Origin: Isoetes taiwanensis
Taxonomy: Eukaryota; Streptophyta; Lycopodiopsida; Isoetales; Isoetaceae
Length of the DNA: 64,000 bases
Direction: 5' to 3'
Assembly (NCBI GenBank): GCA_021234155.1
Contig: JAJEKV010000109.1
Span: 1,964,764-2,028,763, forward strand
The notes beneath the pieces are model-generated. The model was not told the origin of the DNA and ran no database searches. It worked only from the letters and a program-made list of their open reading frames with translations. The position numbers and the translations under genes are program-made. Positions 36,601 to 48,553 of the stretch are shown piece after piece (within the stretch, counting starts at the first letter, position 1; each line of letters begins with the position of its first letter).

Positions 36601-36647
36601 CTCTTCATCAATTCTATTCAAATCGCTACTACAGAAGTTTCTATTCT

Positions 36648-37989
36648 ATGATATTGATTCAATGTGCGTACTATTGCGGTCCATACGTTGAACAAGCAGC
36701 GCCCACGCCCAACAGCGTGGGTGGAATATGGCTGCCCATTGCCCACCCGCACGTATGGTCAAAGTCTGAGGCATTCAAGCTGTGGGCGGACTGCAATGAA
36801 CAATTATACAGAGAAGAAGAAGACTGCAAGAAAATCAAAGAAAAAAAGGTGGTGATGACATTGCGGATCCTTCGAAATCTCATCCGGTCGGAGACCAAAT
36901 GCACTTCGTAAGATTGTGTTTTGTAAGGAGGCAGTATGGCTCCAAGTGGAATGAATGCAGGGGGCTTATGCACAAGGAAGCTGCCAGATACTATGGGTAG
37001 GGTGCCTCTGCTGATGTAAGCATCTTTGACTTGAATGTGGCCGGAGATGAGAAAGACTCGGGGGCTAGACGACTGAGACCATTTGGGTTTTAGACCGCTG
37101 TAAAGAAGGAAGTCTTATACAAGAAGGGTGCTTTCACCAAGGATAGGATGTCCTTCGTTGAGTGCTGCAGCCATGTAAAGGATGTACGTACAATGAAGTC
37201 AGCTGTAGGAGCTGAGTTACAAAGGCTATCGGGGGATGTGGCATTATCTGAAATTGGATTGCTGGACAAATACAAGGTCAGTAATGATGACATCAAGAAG
37301 TTTGTATTCTGGTCAAAGGACTTCCTAAAGAATTGGAAGGCTAAAAATACAAAACATAAGGAGACTCTACCCCCTAAGGTACTGGCTGAGTTGAGAAGAA
37401 AAGTGGCCCTTGTGAAGAAGATTACTGGAGAAGACGACACTGTCCAGTATTCAGTCTCCATTGGGTACAAAGGTCTCTTGCCAGATTCAACTTCTGGCCT
37501 TAAAAATATATCACTCTTTGTGTTGGACAGCAGGGGTGGGAGAGGAGATATGGGCATGAACCAGAAGGACTACAGTAGCTTCTTTACCAGCTGTATAGGA
37601 TTGACAACTGAGAGGTCCTTCACTATTGTCATCGTTTGTCCTTCAGGTGAGTCACATCTGCATGCACTATCTGCTGCTCATGATCTGGAGTGCCTCAAAG
37701 TTATTAGGGAGGGATGCCTAATATATGATGTTAAGGATAATGAGCTGCGAACATAACGGAAGATGGCACATGTGATCTTTATTATGATATCCATGCTGTC
37801 AGACGAGGAATATGATATTGCTAAGGCCAAGGGTGACAATAGCAGTGCATGGGAATGTTTTCTTCTAGATGATCCAGACTTAAGAACTATATTCTTTCAT
37901 ACGGATCAGGATCGGTCATCGATGATGAGTCAAGAGGATGAGGATCGACCCCCTCCTAAGTGGGGAAATCAAGTCGAAGCTACAAACTA
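36648..37989 (+). pseudogene. Unrecognised cargo gene, nearly open
   Basis: The first frame (36648-36911) reads MILIQCAYYCGPYVEQAAPT.. with ..SEAFKLWADCNEQLYREEED.. . A second frame (37120-37753) reads GAFTKDRMSFVECCSHVKDV.., ..SEIGLLDKYKVSNDDIKKF.., ..VSIGYKGLLPDST.. and ..IVCPSGESHLHALSAAHDLE.., with 202 codons from the ATG at 37148. After one stop it continues as AHVIFIMISMLSDEEYDIAK to a stop at 37988-37990. The total would be about 430 residues. It is the best-preserved cargo gene and directly follows the palindrome array. No domain recognised. Confidence 0.5.
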
Positions 37990-37999
37990 AGGAGAAGGG

Positions 38000-38690
38000 C
38001 CCTTAAATAAAAATGGATTTCCGCCTATGGCTGCTTACCTCGTCGAGGCATTTGCTCCAATTGATACAACCCGCTTGGAGCTTCATGTTGAGGTTATATT
38101 GCCCGAGAGGCTCTTATGGGTGCAAGAAGATGTCACCGCTTTGTGAGTGATGAGCAGGCCAAAGACTTTCTTGAACCATTCCTCATGCATGTGCTTGCCA
38201 AGTCTCCTAAAGGCCCTTATGGCAACCTTGAAATCATCAGCAATCAAAAGTCTCGTAGACTTGTCCAATTCGAAAGTGGACGCTGCTCACGGAGAGGGAA
38301 CTAGTAATGGCATTGGCCGATAAGGAAAGCGTGAATGAACAAATAGCTGCTAAACCGGTTGCTCAAAGTAATCGCGATGGTGGCTTAACTTAGGGAATAT
38401 CCTTGCCCACATTGCGGGTGATGCAAGCAACAATAGAGTAGATTCACGAGTTAACAATGAAATAATTGATGTGGAAACCGAAAAAATGAAGGCAACGAAA
38501 GCGCTCTAGTGATTCACAGGTTTGCCAAATCAATAGTAAAATAATGTCAGAAGTGAAGGGCGCAAATGAACTAATAGAAAATAACAATTCTAACGATCCC
38601 GAGAAGAAGACGAAGATTAAAAAATGGCGGAGGGGAGAATGACGCCGATGGCGAAATGGCCTAAGATGATAGGTATGGCGCCTACTTAAA
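38000..38690 (+). pseudogene. Decayed cargo frames
   Basis: Short coding-like blocks read AAYLVEAFAPIDTTRLELHV (about 38030), then CHRFVSDEQAKDFLEPFLMH and PKGPYGNLEIISNQKSRRLV (38125-38290), then a Lys-rich end (about 38590-38640). They may be the end of the preceding gene or a separate one. No family recognised. Confidence 0.35.
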
Positions 38691-39500
38691 TAAGCGTCCA
38701 CGTGATTTAATTTGTATTACCTTTGAATTAAATCGCTGCCAAAGCGTGCTTTTGATTATTTTTCGTTGTCAAACTAAATCACGAGCGCAGCGGTTTGGTT
38801 ATGACTATTTCAAATCACGCTTGGCGGCGTTTGTATTGTTTGTGTTATCGTATCTTGCTGACCGGATACATGTTTGATGTTTCAAATTCCATTCGTTTCT
38901 AAGAAGGTTGTGGTGTTCACCTAAACGGAGTCCTTTGCAAGACTTTTCCAAAAAATAAAGTGGCTGAGAAGCAGTTTCATCGACACACAGTAGAATCAAA
39001 CACCAAGTGGATCTATCCGCGGCGCAGACTTGAAGGAGATGCTAGGCGAGGCATTCGTGTTATTTCGAGTTGGTATTTGGTCATCCATGGAACTAAGGAA
39101 CATCAAGGATACTTTGGAGGCACTTTGGAAATGCGTAGAAATTGGTTGACCCTTTGGGATCGTAAACAAATGTGTGAAGTTCACTAATCCCAAGGATCCA
39201 ACAGGCAAGCCTATCTTCATCAAACACTTGAGTAACATGATGGACCAGAACTTGGTATCGAGAATAAGGATGATATAATCATAGTGGATGATGATGCTCT
39301 CAAATGCTTCTACAATCAAACACAGGCCCTGAATCCACCATCTTACGATCCAAAAAAAACTTTGGGATGAGATGATTTTACGGGTGAAGTTTGTGTCTAT
39401 TATGCATAATTTGGCTATGGGGATGGCGGTGGGTGAAGTGTTAGATTCGCACCGAACCTGATAGAACGGTGACATGGAACCACACCTTGTTAAATACATG
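38691..39500 (+). pseudogene. Decayed cargo gene near gypsy insertion
   Basis: Palindromic half sites at 38737 (gctgccaaagcgtgc) and 38812 (cacgcttggcggcg) precede a frame at 38960-39186 (MAEKQFHRHTVESNTKWIYP.. and ..VISSWYLVIHGTKEHQGYFG..). A shifted continuation reads NPKDPTGKPIFIKHLSNMMD (about 39190-39250) and DDIIIVDDDALKCFYNQTQA (about 39270). The sequence then runs into the gypsy insertion site at 39646. No family recognised. Confidence 0.4.
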
Positions 39501-39650
39501 GAAAAACATGGATTGATCCCTTAATGTTTTATTGGAATATATGATATTTTTTGTATGATATTTGTGCCATGTATCGATAATTTCGAAGTCCGGAATTGCC
39601 TGCATAAATAATGCAATTTGTTATTATCAAACCTAATATTATCATCTATT

Positions 39651-40222
39651 TGTTAGTCACATTGCCTCCCCGTACAGGACTATTCATGCATACAACAGAC
39701 GAGGTCAAGCTCAAGGATCCTCGGTCAGCCACCCTGTCAGCCATCAAAGGCTGTGCCAGAAGACAAGCGGCGAACCACGCAGATCAAAGCCTTGTGGCCG
39801 TCAATCAAAGAGCCCTTCCGCACAAGTGGCGGCGGCCACCGCCAAGTCAGCGTCAGCGTATTCTAGGCACTTCAAGAGGCACCGCCAACATTCCTCAAAT
39901 CGAGGCCTCCTTCCGTGAGTCGCACCGAGATCAGTCGAGTGTCTATATTGGGCCCAAGGCCATTGTACTATATATATGAGTAGAGCTAGCACATGAGTTT
40001 TTAGATGAGTTTGAGTCTTGTCTCCTTTGAGTTTTCTCTCTATTAGAGCTGATGTATGTTCATCATTGATATCAAGAAGCTTATCGTTTTCCTCTCATTT
40101 GTTCTGTTTCTTCTTCTTCTTCTCTTCTTGCAAATCCCGTGACATAGTCCCCGGACTCTCTGGTAGATCAAGGGTCCTCCTGGAGAACGTCTTCGGGAGT
40201 TCCCGAACCCAGACCCCAAACA
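39651..40222 (+). repeat. 5' LTR of the gypsy element
   Basis: Starts TGTTAGTC and ends CCCCAAACA. It shares TACAGGACTATTCATGCATA, the TATATATATGAGTAGAGCTA promoter-like stretch and its end with the 3' LTR. The following ttaTGCGCCCGGGCGG (40223-) is a plausible degraded primer-binding site. Confidence 0.9.
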
Positions 40223-40355
40223 TTATGCGCCCGGGCGGATTGCGATTCCATCCTACTTTTTACATGCAGCCATATGCGTAAGTAATTTCCAGCCCGAGAA
40301 GAACTCCTTTCTCGGACGACCTCTGGCGGCGCCATCGGGGCCCTGATTCGCTGAC

Positions 40356-42540
40356 ATGTATGGATCTGCTTATGACATAGAGGGAGGCCATCTTGGTCTA
40401 GGGCTCGGTCCGGCGCCACCAACCCCTGCGTGTCATCTGCGTCCAGTTCCCATGGCGTGCAAACATTGCTCACAACCTCCCAGTTCCCTCATCACTATCA
40501 AGAGCCTTATCAGGCTCAACCTTCTCAACCGTACTTTCATACCCCACGAACATGCCTACATCCATCATTCTTGGTACATCGCCTCTTCCTTCACAACCAT
40601 CATCCCCGGGTGGCACGGCTATCCACACGCCTCGCTTTGCCTGCCAGAATATCCTTTCCCACGTTTCCCACGCCCTTCCTGTTTACAACCTTACGGATCT
40701 CAAAACCAATGCTCCAAATTTTCCGGTTTCTCAACCGCAGCCACCCCTTCGCCGAGGGGTCCTTCGGGCACCATGCCACATCCAACTCAACCTCAATATC
40801 CTCACTATCTTTTTCTGTCCCACCAAGCACTTTCACATCTACCTTCGGACTCCAAACCCGACTTATCCCACCTTTGGCAACACGAAGGCAAACCCTTAGA
40901 CCAAAGTGCTCGGGCCCACATGGAAGAATTTGAGGCTCTAGCTGTCCTAAATGGTCATCGCGCAACCTCAACTGAAATTCCACATCTTTTTCCACCACCC
41001 CCTGCGGGCTCTCCTCATCAATGGCTCATGTCCAACAAAAGCCATTGGAAACAAGAGATTTCCTAGTCAAATGAGAACCGCTTTTACGTCTCATTATGGG
41101 ACCACGGATGATGATCAACTTCATCTCAAGCAACTCAATGAACCTTCAACAAGAGCCCACGGAGTCTCCCCGGGATTTTATGGATCGACTTCACATTCTC
41201 GCTAAGTAAGCTCAAGGAGTACCCCACACGGAGCCAGATTTTGGTCCGGTTTCTCCAAGGACTTCCTCCACCATTCGACTCATGGCCCGAATACCGCGTC
41301 CCAAGACTTTGGACAGGGCTATCGACCTTGTCAATCCCTTTCGATCAATGTTTCCTCCCCCGGCGTGGCTCTTCAAGAGCTCCCCGCTCATTCCACTGTC
41401 GCCATGGTTCCACAAACGGTTGTTAGCCTCAACACGCTAATCCACAGTAGCGATCCAAATCACAGTGCCATATTTGCAAATACCAAGGCCATTTGGCAAA
41501 TGAGTGCAACTCCACCAATGGCCCGCCTCATTGCAAGCGATGCAACATGTGCAATCATGCCACGAGGAAGAGTGCACTCAAGACTCATCCCACACGTTCA
41601 GCAACAAAATGGTTTATCAAGTGCAAACCACACCTCAAAGAAATGCATCTTCGCAGCCACCGCTTCGCGCAACCCACTCAACTCTATCGACAGCGGGAGC
41701 AACCACGGGGATCCAACCCACCCCCTCCTTTTGATCCTTCTAAAGCTTCGGTGTTATCAACTTTGTCAAGAATGGGGTCATACCACCACGGCGGCGTCCT
41801 CAACTTCCACAAGTTCAAAGTGACTTCACGCACCAATCGTAACCACATCGGTCCGCCTCACGGCTTACCAACTCGATTGCTAATGGCAAACAAGGCCGGA
41901 GACCAGTTCTTAAGAAGCCACCAAGAGCCAGGCAATCACGCTATCAACCAGCTCCAAAGAAATCAACCTCACCGGATCAACAAGCACAAGAGGAAAATTT
42001 TCGTGCACTTAATCCTCCATCCAGCAAAATCAAATTGGGTTGGTTTAGTTTCACGCCGTTGCACCAAGGCATCACGTCCCTTGACCATTATTCGAATGGC
42101 ACGCGAACGCACGCGCTGCGATTGACACCATTCCTCATGAGGGCGAAAAAAGGTTCACTTTGCACCTCGACTTGGAGAAGCTCATGCCACATGTCATGCC
42201 AAAAGTTCGCCAAAGCATTTTGAACCTCATGCAAGGCTGCTGAAGGCGCATTATTGGCAAATGTTCATGCCACCACCACGAGCTCAACAAAGACAAGATA
42301 CCCCTTCCACATCTCAACCTCCACGCCCGGGCGTATCCCAATATTGCTGCGAGGTTGACTTACTCAAAAAGAAGTTCTGCTTCACTACCACGCACTCCAA
42401 ACCGGTGGAACCCGCCAGATCCTTTTTTCTCATGTGCCTCTAGAACTCCCGAGGAGCTAGCCAAGATCAAAATTCCTTTAAGCTTGGCAACCATTTTGAA
42501 ACTACGTCCCGCTCTCAAGGACCGATTACCACTCCCAAGC
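40356..42540 (+). pseudogene. gypsy gag, frameshifted
   Basis: Frames at 40356-41066 and 41365-41823 carry the gag region. The nucleocapsid part reads CHICKYQGHLANEC (about 41464-41508), a canonical CX2CX3GHX4C zinc knuckle, then CKRCNMCNHATEEC with a second CCHC-like spacing. Pro/Ser-rich sequence precedes it. Gag would form the virus-like particle in the cytoplasm. Several frame changes interrupt it. Confidence 0.7.
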
Positions 42541-42548
42541 TGTTTTAG

Positions 42549-45500
42549 TTGGGGCCGTATACCTCTACACCCACGGTCCATGCCACGTGGAATAATCAAG
42601 AAGTCAACCATGTTCAAATAGATGGAGGTAGCGCGGTCAATCTCATCACACGGATAAACTCCGCAAACAAATGGGCATCACACAACTCTTTTCGTGCCCC
42701 ATATGACATCAAATTGGCTAATGGCCATATCACGCGACCTCAAAGCGTCACACCTCTTCTTCACATCAACATCCGGTGATCTCCGCTTCCCCATGGAATT
42801 TGGAGTTTGGAAAGTCGGGCGAAGATCCATTCTTGGCCCGGACCAGTTAGTCATCACCGATGGTCATCTCAATGCCACCATGGACTTTGCAAACGTGCAG
42901 GGATCATTTACGTTGACAACGCGGAACCCTCTCTCTCGCATCATTCTCAAGAAGCTCAGAATATTTATCAAGTTCGAGGCTCCACCGCGAAGTCCGCCTC
43001 ACATCCTACCCGGTATGCTGATCCTTGGGGAGAAATGACTCTTGATCAGGGACCAGCCGCGGGTGCTTTGCTTGACCCTTACCCTCGCTCCTTGCAATCA
43101 ATCCAACGTGTTGATCACTTTTCGGATGCTGAACCTCCCCGCAACTCCCCGTTGATGTACACGCCGGGTCATGAAGCAAACCTCTCGCTGGATGAAACCG
43201 AGCAACCCCTCTTTTCACCACGCAAAGTGCCACGCATCCGGTTATGCTCCAACCTCCTGCACACATTGTCCAGGATACTGAAGTAATACCCCATATTCAG
43301 ACTCCAGAAGTCGAGATTGTGGACGTGGGCAACAATCAACCTGTCCGCATTGCTGCAAATCTTCCGGCTCCTTATCGTAACAGGGCCCTGCTGTTCACAA
43401 AATTCAAACACATTTTAAGCACTGAGTTACAGAGATCTTCGGGAATCAACAAAAGCTTGGGGAACTCACCATTCCTACCAAATCTGATGCACCCATTAGT
43501 GTAAGCAACGGCGCATCGGCTCAACCCTAATTACCGTGATCGCTGGGGCGAAATTGACAAACTCCTTGATGCAGGTTTGATCTATGAGGTCAAACATTCT
43601 GAATGGGTGAGCCCCATCGTCATTGCCCTTAAACACAATGGTAAGATCCGCGTCTGTGTGGACTATCGGAAACTCAATCAGGCCACGGAGCGTGATCATT
43701 TTCCACTTCCCTTCACAGACCAGGTTCTGGAAGAGGTGGCTGGACATGAGATGTACTCCTTCATGGATGGTTTTTCTGGCTACAATCAGATCTCAATCAA
43801 AGAATCTGATCAACTCAAGACTACTTTCACCACCCCGTGGGGCACGTTTGCCTACAAGGTGGTTCCTTTTGGATTATCAAACTCTCCATCAACGTTTCAA
43901 CGCATCATGCTCTCAGTTTTTCATGATTTCATGAAGGAAAATCCCTTCTTGCAAATTTTTCAAGATGACTTCTCTGCCTACAGTTCCATGGCTGACCATT
44001 TGGATAAATTGGAACTCGTCTTCCAGAAATGTGATGAGTCCGGCATTAGTCTCAATCCTGAGAAATGCACCTTTTAGTCACCTCACGGTGTTACGTTAGG
44101 CCATGTTGTCAGCAGCAGGTATCACCACAGATCCTGCCAAAATCAGTTGTGTGCTCAAGGCTCAAGCACCAGCCAATATCAAGGAGACACGCTCTTTCCT
44201 GGGTAAGGTCAATTATTACTCCACCTTCATACGGACTCGCAGCCATTGCAGATCCCATTCATAAACTCACGGGTGACCGAATCCACGGGCTTGAATTTCG
44301 GTGGATCTTTCGCGTTCCAACAAATGAAGCTTTTTGCTTACTTTCGTGGCACGGTTCTTGTTCCTCCTCAATGGGACAAGCCCTTTCACGCTTCATGTAG
44401 ATGTCTCCGGCGTTTGCTATTGAGCTGTTCTTTCTCAAGAATATGATCGCGCACACCGACAAACCAAATCGCTACGCCGGTAAAACTCAATTCTCACTGA
44501 GCGCAACTATTCTCACTTGGGCGTGAAGCTTTGGGTCTCATTTTCTGGTCCAACGCCCGGTCATTACCTTTTGGGCAGTCAAATCAAGTTCTTTGTGGAC
44601 CACCAAGCACTCCTCTATTTGATCAACAAGTCCACGCCCCGGGCCGCATTGCTCGTTGGGTCCTTCTTCTCCAAGAATTTGCTCCTTTTGAAATCGCTCA
44701 TAAGGCCGCAAATCTCATATGTCGTCCCGGATTATCTTTCCGCATCCACCGCGATGATCCCTCAACCGGAGTCTCGACGCCTTTCCCGATGCTCGGCTCT
44801 TTTTAGTAACGGCAACACCACATTGGTTCCATGATTTTCAGCAGTACCTCCTCACAGGTGCTCTTCCACCGAAGGCGGCGACGCGGCTCTCTCACCCCGG
44901 CGACAATCCCGCTATCAATTTCTCCCAGAGAGGTCCGTGACTACACCATGGTTGCGGGACATCTCTACAAAAAAGGTAAGGACACCATCCTTCGACGCCT
45001 GTGTTCTACCTCCTCATGAAGTTCCGTGATATTGTTAGAAGCTCATCAAGGGCTAGGTGGTGGTCATTTTCATGGTGACACCACGCACGCGCGCAAAATC
45101 CTTCTAGCTGGGTATTATTGGTCCACGCTCTTCAAAGATGCTCACGCCCGCGCCCGACGCGTGTGACGCTTTGCCGGCCGGGTGGGGGGCCCCACGCCCG
45201 CGGCGGCTCTTCCCTTTGACGCCGGTCGCCACGCCACTACCCTTCAAAGAAATGGGGAATGGACTTTGTGGGACCTATAGATCCTCTCGCGGCACACCTG
45301 CGTCGCTACATTCGGTTCTCACCGACTACGCCACCAAATGGGCGAAGCTTGTGCACTTCCGCACAACACCTGCGGCAAGCCGCAGCTAGGGTCCTCTATC
45401 AACAAATTATCACGCGATTCGGCTGCCCCGCGGGCTGAGTCGGTGATCGTGGTGTCCATTTCATCAATCATACTATCAAGGAGCCGGCGGATTATCTCCC

Positions 45501-46120
45501 TCGATACATCATCACAAGAGCACACCTTACTATCCTCAAGGTAATGGTTTGGCGAAAGCACCAACAAAACTCTGGTCACCATTCTCAAGAAAATTTGTGA
45601 CGCTTCCCTTAAAGTTGGCGTAAAAACTTCCCTCTTGTTCTTTGGGCCTACAATACTTGTTTCAAGATTGCTACGGTCACACTCCTTTTAAATTGGTTTA
45701 TGGTCGGGAAGCTCTCATGCCGCTTTGAATACATCCTTCCAACACTCCGCTTTCAACTGGATAATTGCTCATAATCCACCTTTGCACTCCAAAGAAAGGG
45801 TCTATCAATTAGAACAGTTGGATGAACTTCAAGGGATGCTTATATTCGTGTTCTTCATGGACAAATTGCAAAATCTTTACATGACAAACGTCCGAGGACT
45901 AAAACATTCAAAGAAGGCGATTTGGTTCTTCTTTATGATTCCGTGTACAAAATTTTCCCGGTAAACTCAAGTTTACGTTTTGGCCCTTATCAAATTGTTC
46001 AAGTGGTTAGACCAAGCGTTTTCCAACCGGCGAGTTAGATGGCACTCCATTACCTACATTGGTTAATGGTTTTCGTCTCAAAGCATTTCATCACCTGGCG
46101 AAAATCAACAAAAGCAGATC
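42549..46120 (+). pseudogene. gypsy pol: protease, RT, RNase H, integrase, frameshifted
   Basis: The protease site is VQIDGGSAVNLI (about 42610). RT (43577-44077) reads KIRVCVDYRKLNQATERDHF, MDGFSGYNQISI, PFGLSNSPSTFQRIM and QIFQDDFSAYS, so the catalytic DD is kept but the usual Y-V before it has become F-Q. RNase H (44240-44830) shows PPQWDKPFH and FFVDHQALLYLINK. Integrase begins with EAHQGLGGGHFHGDTTHARK and GYYWSTLFKDA (about 45040-45140), where later zinc ligands are lost. The core reads WGMDFVGPIDP (45255) and HTTYYPQGNGLA-like sequence near 45520. The end reads LVNGFRLKAFHHLAK (46060-46100). Frames shift at least four times. Confidence 0.88.
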
Positions 46121-46279
46121 TGATTCAAGAAGCAAACACCACGAAAAAGTGACTAGAAAGGCGGCATATTCTATTATAGTGGAGATTTTTACAAAAAATG
46201 TGGGCGCAGCCCAGCTATTTCCCCGCTATGGGCACTTTGCCCTATATACAAAAACGGGCTCGAGCCCTATCTACTAAGT

Positions 46280-47380
46280 CCTAAGAGGAAAAAACCTCTA
46301 CTCGGGTTGGGAGCAGAGATGATCTTGGAGGAGATGGTAGAGGTTCTTCCGCCAGATCCCAAGGTGGTGCGAAACCACCTCCATCCCGTTGGTCTTCGGT
46401 CGGGATGTTCACCATCCCGCACACCAGCCGCCCATTCGAATGCCACGGTTGTGGCAGCGCCCGAGGTCCAGACAATTCATCTTGCAGGTAATCCACTCCT
46501 GACAGTTCGTGGGCATAGTGCAGTCCTCGTTCAAACCCAGCGGCGGCCATCTTTGGCGCCATCGGATGCCTTCGTTACTCCCGTTAAGTCTTATATAGCC
46601 AACTGAGGAACTCCTTGTCGACGTGGACCAATCACACAAATCGCCAACGTGTTTTTGCAATGCAAATTTTGTTTCTAAAATGAGAATCTTTTCTCCGCCG
46701 CATATCTAGCCATGGTACCTTCTGACACATTCCTTTTAATGATATCCCACTTCGAGTTGCCCGCATTGAATGCAATTCCTTCTTTTCACGCCCGTCGAAC
46801 ATTAATGTGTGTCCTTTGCCCACCTGTCACATCCGATCCTTCTTTCACGTTTCATCCTCACCGCTTCATTGCTTCTCCCCACGTTTTTGGGACTTAGCCA
46901 AATTTTTGCCTCTCAATACACTTCTTGGCATCTTTTTCACCCCGCACCATCAACAGCTCCATTTTAGCCCTCTTCATACCTCTTAAGCCTCCTCCGGTTG
47001 TTAGCCCTAAAAAAACCTTTTCGCTCTTCTGCGCCTTTGTCCTCAGGTGCTTCGACTTTTCGCCCTCCTCCCCTTTGAATCACTCTTCGTTTTACGAAAT
47101 CGTTACCATGGCTGCCCCAAGATTTTCTACACTTCTGCTCCCAAGGATCCGGCTCTTTTTGCATCTGTATCCTTCTTGACGCCCACTTTCCGTGAAGCCC
47201 TTGTTGGCCCAAATAAAGAAGTCGCTGAACGACACAAGCTTTACGAATTCTCTCAAATGGAACTTCCGGCTCCAAATCCCCCCGGTTGGTTGACGCGCAG
47301 TTCATCGCCAATATCGTTAACGTACCAAGCAAGGCTACACCACTTGCGGTCGATGGCACCACCATTTCACGACTCAACAT
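46280..47380 (+). other. gypsy region after integrase, weak frames
   Basis: Open frames exist on both strands. The plus-strand frame at 47047-47391 reads ..FASVSFLTPTFREALVGPNK.. and ..AERHKLYEFSQMELPAPN.., which looks like the N-terminal part of the protein that continues at 47381. A further part reads VNAQFIANIVNVPSKATPLA in another frame (about 47300). Confidence 0.4.
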
Positions 47381-48553
47381 TTGATTTCTGAGGTATTTCA
47401 TATTCCCTTGCACACCCCTTGTTTATCATGGTCTGCCATACAGGATCTCGATGTCACAGAGTTTGGTGCACCTCCTTATCATGCCAATGTCCATCGTCTG
47501 ACCAATATCGACAAGCCTCACGAAACCTTTGTTAAATTTCTGTGGCGCAAGTTCCTTGGGTATTCTATCAAGAACACCCATATCAATAAGCCTTTCTATA
47601 ACCTGGTCCTCACTGCTACACACTCCAACCACCACATAGATTGGCCCCAAATGATGTTCTATCGTCTTCTCCAAGAAATGGACCGCCTTCGGGGTGCCAC
47701 TTCCATTTCTGAAGTTTCTGTGGGAGGCCACTTTCAAGCCCTCATCCGTCATTACTTCCCTCCCACACCACAAAATTTCTCATAATTCCACTCAGGCCCT
47801 TCCAATGACTAACCGAGCTGGCACTTCACGCCCTTCTTCCCCTGGTCATGTCCAAAGTCCGCACACCCATGTCACTGTCTCCTCCTCCGCTACACCATCC
47901 AGTTCACACCATCTTTCCCAAACATCACAAACCAGGCAACAGCCGGCTCCACCACCCCAACACCCTCGACAGTTATTTGTATCAAGATCGCCAGGATGCC
48001 TGCCGCCGCTCTCAAGTTACAAGAATCCCAAGACGCTCTTATGAGCGGGGTTCAACGGGCACTAGAGGCCTCTGATGCGGTACACCAGGACCTTCAAGCT
48101 GCCACTGCCCAAGTTGCAACTTTGGAGGCCAAACTTCAAGACAAGCACGAAGCTCTCTTACAGGCTCATACAGATCTCAAAAGTGCACAAGATCAAGTCA
48201 GCCAACTTGCAGATCAATCAGGCTCGGCTCAATCAGAAATTCAGAATTTATTGGAGCACAAGAAGTCCAAAGCCGCTCTCCTGAGTATCAAGGACGCAGA
48301 TATTGCTAAGCTCAACGCCTTGTACTCAGAACTTTGTGAAAATTTCAGCACTCAAGTTCAAAACCTTACAGAACGGGACGCTCAAGTTGCCTCCTTGACG
48401 GCTCAGCTTTCTACACAGACCTCTCAGCTCACCTCTCTTCAAGATCAGCTTACAGAGGTGCAGAAACAGAAGATACTGGATGACGCGGAGATTGCCGTGC
48501 TTCGTCTCAATAATCCGGGAAATCCTCCTCCCCTGTGTCAACACTTCTCGTAA
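47381..48553 (+). CDS. Extra gypsy ORF: plant retrotransposon ORF domain plus coiled coil
   Basis: A 134-codon frame (47381-47785) reads VFHIPLHTPCLSW.., NIDKPHETFVKFLWRKFLGY and HHIDWPQMMFYRLLQEMDRL. It resembles the ORF found in Athila-like and other plant retrotransposons. A Pro/Ser-rich linker follows (47800-47990). Then a 185-codon frame (47996-48553) is almost entirely heptad-like: AALKLQESQDALMSGVQRAL, ..VATLEAKLQDKHEALLQ.., ..NLTERDAQVASLTAQLSTQ... It lies where env-like genes sit, but I see no membrane segment or signal peptide. One or two frameshifts separate the parts. Confidence 0.5.

Noticed and set aside
28262-39500. An endogenous giant-virus fragment, suggested by several unknown genes with repeated promoter motifs
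   Set aside because: The region lies wholly between matched TIRs with a 4-bp duplication, and no viral hallmark gene is visible.
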